From Kingella oralis (GTDB taxonomy: Bacteria > Pseudomonadota > Gammaproteobacteria > Burkholderiales > Neisseriaceae): a stretch of DNA of 64,000 bases. Position 1 is the first letter of the stretch. The number at the start of each line of letters is the position of its first letter. Made by a program: the position numbers and the translations under genes. The notes beneath the pieces are model-generated. The model saw only the letters and a program-made list of their open reading frames with translations. It made no database searches and had not been told where the DNA came from. Positions 61,377 through 64,000 of this stretch are shown piece by piece. The DNA is taken from contig NZ_CP059569.1 in NCBI RefSeq assembly GCF_014054985.1, positions 1,798,001 through 1,862,000 of the forward strand, given 5' to 3'.

Positions 61377-61829
61377 ATGAAATACTGGATTGGCACGGTT
61401 TGCCAAGAACACGTTTTGCGCGGCGTGGCAGGCGGCTTCTGCCAAGTCTGCCACGGCAAAGCCGCCCCGCTCAACCGCATGCAGCGTGGCGACTGGCTGC
61501 TGTATTACAGCCCCAAAATCCGTTTGCACGGCAACGAAAAGCTGCAAGCCTTTACCGCAGTCGGGCAGATTGCCGACGACCAAGCCTACCCGTTTCAAAT
61601 GAGCGCCGACTTCATCCCCTTTCGCCGCAATGTCGCCTATGCCGAGATTGCGCGCGATTGCCCGCTCAGCATCGCCCGCCAACACCGCGAATGGCAGCGA
61701 TACGCCGGCATGCTGCGCTACGGGCATTTTGAAATTTCCGCCGATTTTTTCAACTGGATTGCCCGCTATATGCTGCGGCAGCCTGAAAACGCCTCCGCGC
61801 CCAATCCGCAGCAAGCCGGTTTGTTTTAA
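61377..61829 (+). CDS. EVE-domain protein (YTH-like fold)
   Basis: A 150-residue protein. It begins MKYWIGTVCQEHVLRGVAGG and shows GDWLLYYSPK, FTAVGQIADDQAYPFQ and PFRRNVAY, typical of the EVE/PUA-like fold. EVE domains bind modified nucleobases and are often linked to modification-dependent defence. Here it stands alone after the WYL regulator. A DUS encodes RQPEN near the end. Confidence 0.9.
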   Translation: MKYWIGTVCQEHVLRGVAGGFCQVCHGKAAPLNRMQRGDWLLYYSPKIRLHGNEKLQAFTAVGQIADDQAYPFQMSADFIPFRRNVAYAEIARDCPLSIARQHREWQRYAGMLRYGHFEISADFFNWIARYMLRQPENASAPNPQQAGLF

Positions 61830-61924
61830 CGTTTTCAGGCTGCCTATTATCAAGGCAGCCTGCGTGTATGCCGCAACAAAAAAACGTCGGGCATCCATGC
61901 CCGACCTACGGTTTTGCGAAGATT

Positions 61925-62710
61925 TCAGGCTGCCCTCTCCTGCGCGCGGCGTTGGAATATCCATTCGTTTTCGTTGGAGGCGGCGGCGTTGTATCGGTAG
62001 CCGTCCAGGTCAAAGTTTTTCAGCTGCTCGGCGTTTTCTATGGCGTGTTGTGCGGCGTAGCGCACCATTAAGCCACGGGCGCGTTTGGCGTAGAAGCTGA
62101 TGATTTTGTATTTGCCGTCTTTTTCGTCTTGGAACACGGGGGTGATGATGCGGGCGTTGAGTTTTTTGGGCTGGATGGCTTTGAAGTATTCTTGCGAGGC
62201 GAGGTTGATAACGATGTTGTCTTCGGCGCATTGCAGTGTGCTGTTGAGCCGTTCGGTGATGATGTCGCCCCAAAATTCGTAGAGATTTTTGCCGCGCGGG
62301 TTGGCAAGGGCGGTGCCCATTTCTAGGCGGTAGGGCTGCATTAAATCCAGCGGGCGCAGGATGCCGTATAGCCCTGATAGGATGCGGACGTGGTTGTGGA
62401 TGTAGCTGATGTGTTCTTCGGCGAGGCTGCGGGGGGCGATGCCGTCGTATACGTCGCCGTTAAATAGATAGAGGGCGAGTTTGGCGTTGTCGGGCGTGAA
62501 CGGGGGCTGCCAGTTTTGGTTGCGCTCGGTGTTGAGCAGGGCGATTTTGTCGGAAACGTGCATCAGCTCGGCGATTTGCTGCGGGGCGAGTTGGCGCAGG
62601 GTGTGCATCAGCTCTGCGGCGTGGTTGAGCAGCGGCGGGGTGGAATAGAATTTGGGGGTGAATTCGTGGCTTTCGTTGAGGTTTTTGGCGGGGGAAAGCA
62701 GGAAATACAT
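61925..62710 (-). CDS. yaaA: Peroxide stress protein YaaA
   Basis: A 261-residue YaaA protein (DUF328). MYFLLSPAKNLNE at the start, then LYLFNGDVYDGI, YGILRPLDLMQPYRLEMG and NLASQEYFKAI are all family hallmarks. It lowers intracellular free iron under peroxide stress and binds DNA. The last residues overlap no neighbour. Confidence 0.96.
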   Translation of the reverse strand: MYFLLSPAKNLNESHEFTPKFYSTPPLLNHAAELMHTLRQLAPQQIAELMHVSDKIALLNTERNQNWQPPFTPDNAKLALYLFNGDVYDGIAPRSLAEEHISYIHNHVRILSGLYGILRPLDLMQPYRLEMGTALANPRGKNLYEFWGDIITERLNSTLQCAEDNIVINLASQEYFKAIQPKKLNARIITPVFQDEKDGKYKIISFYAKRARGLMVRYAAQHAIENAEQLKNFDLDGYRYNAAASNENEWIFQRRAQERAA

Positions 62711-62813
62711 GGCGGGTTCCTTTGGGGATGGGGAGTGCGTTTGTGCGCGGTCCGGCGTATCTGAGGCAGCCTGAAAACCGGATGCCGCCGACAGGATGGC
62801 TGCGGATGGATTT

Positions 62814-64000
62814 TCAGGCTGCCTGACGGTTGCTTTCGGCGGGCTCGTGGTTGTCTTTTTTGGGGGCTTTTTGTTTGCCGAGCTTGGGCAGGATAAAGTG
62901 CATTTTCAAGCCGTTGGGCTGCACGTTTTCGGCGATGAGTTTGCCGTGGTGCTGCTCGGCAATGTGTTTGGTAATCGCCAGCCCCAAGCCTGTGCCCGAG
63001 GTGTTGTTGCTGCTGTCGGCGCGGTAAAACGCGGTGAAGATGTGCGGCAACTGCTCGGGTTTGATGCCCGGCCCGTTATCGATGATGACGATGTGGATGT
63101 TGCGGCGGTCTTCGTGCAGGATAACGCGGATGGTGCTGCCTTGCGGGCTGTATTTCATGGCGTTGCGAATCACGTTATCCAGCGCGCGATACAGATAGCT
63201 TTCGTTGGCTTCTAGCTTGGTGGTGGGTTTCAGGCTGCCTGTGTCCAGCAGCAGGGTATCGTTGTTTTGTGCGGCAACGTCTTGGCTGTCTTCAATCAGT
63301 TGCTGCATAAACGGCACAATCGCCAGCGGCTCTTTTTCCATGGGGATGTTGGCGGTTTCTAGGCGCGATAGGGTAAGCAATTCGCCCACAAGGTCGTCCA
63401 TGCGGGTGAGTTCGTTTTCCAGCCGCGTGATGTATTCGGTCTGCTTTTCGGGACGGGCTTGAATCAGCCCCACAATGGCTTGCATGCGGGCAAGCGGCGA
63501 GCGCATTTCGTGGGAAACGTGGTGCAGCAGATGGCGTTCTTTTTCAACGAGTTGTTGCAGCTGCGCCGCCATTTTGTCAAATTGGATGCCGAGGTTGGAG
63601 AGTTCGTCTTTGCGGTCGTCCAGCTGCTGCGATACGCGGGCGTTAAGTTCGCCTGCCGCAAGGCGGTTCATGCCGTGTTCAAGGATGCGGATGGGTTTGG
63701 AAATGTTGCTGGCAAGGATATACGCCAGCAGCAAGCCGATGATGAGCACGCCGCCGAACACGATGAATTCGTGCCACACGGGGGCAATCGGCAGCCCCGG
63801 AATCATAAAGGTGGGCAGGCGTTCTATGCGCGGTTTGTCAAAATTGCGGATGAAAAACAGATATTCTTCGCCGTAGGGGTCAAGATAGATAAGCGATTGG
63901 TTGGACGACGGATTTTTAAGCGCGAAATCGTAGGCGTGTTCAATCTCGCCGGCGGGAATGCTGCGGTTGAGGATGTCGGAACCCGTGCTGCCTGTGATGA
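62814..64000 (-). CDS. CpxA-like sensor histidine kinase, C-terminal part
   Basis: The gene continues past the right edge; the frame is open from base 64000 (about 395 residues visible). A periplasmic part ends near PRIERLPTF, then comes a membrane helix (FIVFGGVLIIGLLLAYILA), HAMP, the H-box (LLHHVSHEMRSPLARMQ) and the ATPase domain (NVIRNAMKYSP, DNGPGI, GTGLGLAITKHI). It matches the CpxA type and is probably the MisS-like envelope-stress kinase of Neisseriaceae. The stop is part of a DUS (GCA GCC TGA). The partner regulator would be outside the window. Confidence 0.92.
   Translation of the reverse strand, partial: ITGSTGSDILNRSIPAGEIEHAYDFALKNPSSNQSLIYLDPYGEEYLFFIRNFDKPRIERLPTFMIPGLPIAPVWHEFIVFGGVLIIGLLLAYILASNISKPIRILEHGMNRLAAGELNARVSQQLDDRKDELSNLGIQFDKMAAQLQQLVEKERHLLHHVSHEMRSPLARMQAIVGLIQARPEKQTEYITRLENELTRMDDLVGELLTLSRLETANIPMEKEPLAIVPFMQQLIEDSQDVAAQNNDTLLLDTGSLKPTTKLEANESYLYRALDNVIRNAMKYSPQGSTIRVILHEDRRNIHIVIIDNGPGIKPEQLPHIFTAFYRADSSNNTSGTGLGLAITKHIAEQHHGKLIAENVQPNGLKMHFILPKLGKQKAPKKDNHEPAESNRQAA

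Overview
The window looks like a chromosome segment of an oral Neisseriaceae close to Kingella (K. oralis or K. denitrificans type). The reason is the very abundant 12-base word AGGCAGCCTGAA and its complement, which matches the DNA-uptake-sequence (DUS) dialect described for part of Kingella. The moderate-to-high GC content and the core proteins (HemB, RppH, ZapA, GpsA, PheS, LeuB, AroA) agree. The species call is an inference from the DUS dialect only.

Layout. Positions 1-5.4 kb are core chromosome: the recJ 3' part, a LysR regulator, hemB, a zinc-ribbon protein, an rppH / small membrane protein / S-adenosylmethionine decarboxylase operon, a small hypothetical gene, a VanZ-like gene and tRNA-Asn. 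From 5,454 to 40,331 lies one integrative and conjugative element (ICE) of about 34.8 kb inserted in the 3' end of tRNA-Asn. It is bounded by a perfect 46-bp direct repeat of the tRNA end. Positions 40.4-64 kb are core again: 6S RNA, zapA, a coiled-coil gene, gpsA, fhs, rbfA, pheS, a molybdate cluster (modA, modB, a Mop-type protein), rlmD, an L,D-transpeptidase, a MATE exporter, leuB, tyrA, a tannase-like gene broken by a frameshift, aroA, a WYL regulator, an EVE protein, yaaA and a CpxA-like sensor kinase that runs off the end.

The ICE reads as four modules. (1) Integration: a tyrosine integrase abutting the tRNA and a small helix-turn-helix, excisionase-like gene. (2) Accessory and regulatory genes: TraL/TraM-like and TrbM-like conjugation proteins, small membrane proteins, an MqsRA toxin-antitoxin pair, a GNAT/DUF1778 toxin-antitoxin pair and a phage-type repressor/Cro switch. 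(3) A plasmid-like region (14.3-18.2 kb): a Rep-like gene, a cluster of hairpins, two arrays of GTTACGAAAC repeats spaced at alternating 12-13 and 20-21 bp, a TraK-like DNA-binding gene and a candidate oriT whose nic core equals that of RP4 (CCTATCCTGC). (4) Conjugation: a MOBP relaxase, MobC, a 1,444-aa multidomain primase-like protein, VirD4/TraG, SSB, an HNH protein, a secreted nuclease and a full virB1-virB11 set in one long leftward block. The relaxosome therefore resembles IncP, while the mating channel is VirB-type.

I saw no antibiotic-resistance, restriction-modification or CRISPR genes. The most interesting unexplained material is the hairpin and two-phase repeat complex at 15.9-17.4 kb, the GC-rich structured block at 11.2-11.5 kb, and the domain mix of the large primase-like protein. 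DUS are common in both core and ICE, often as inverted pairs that act as terminators, and several genes take their stop codon from a DUS.
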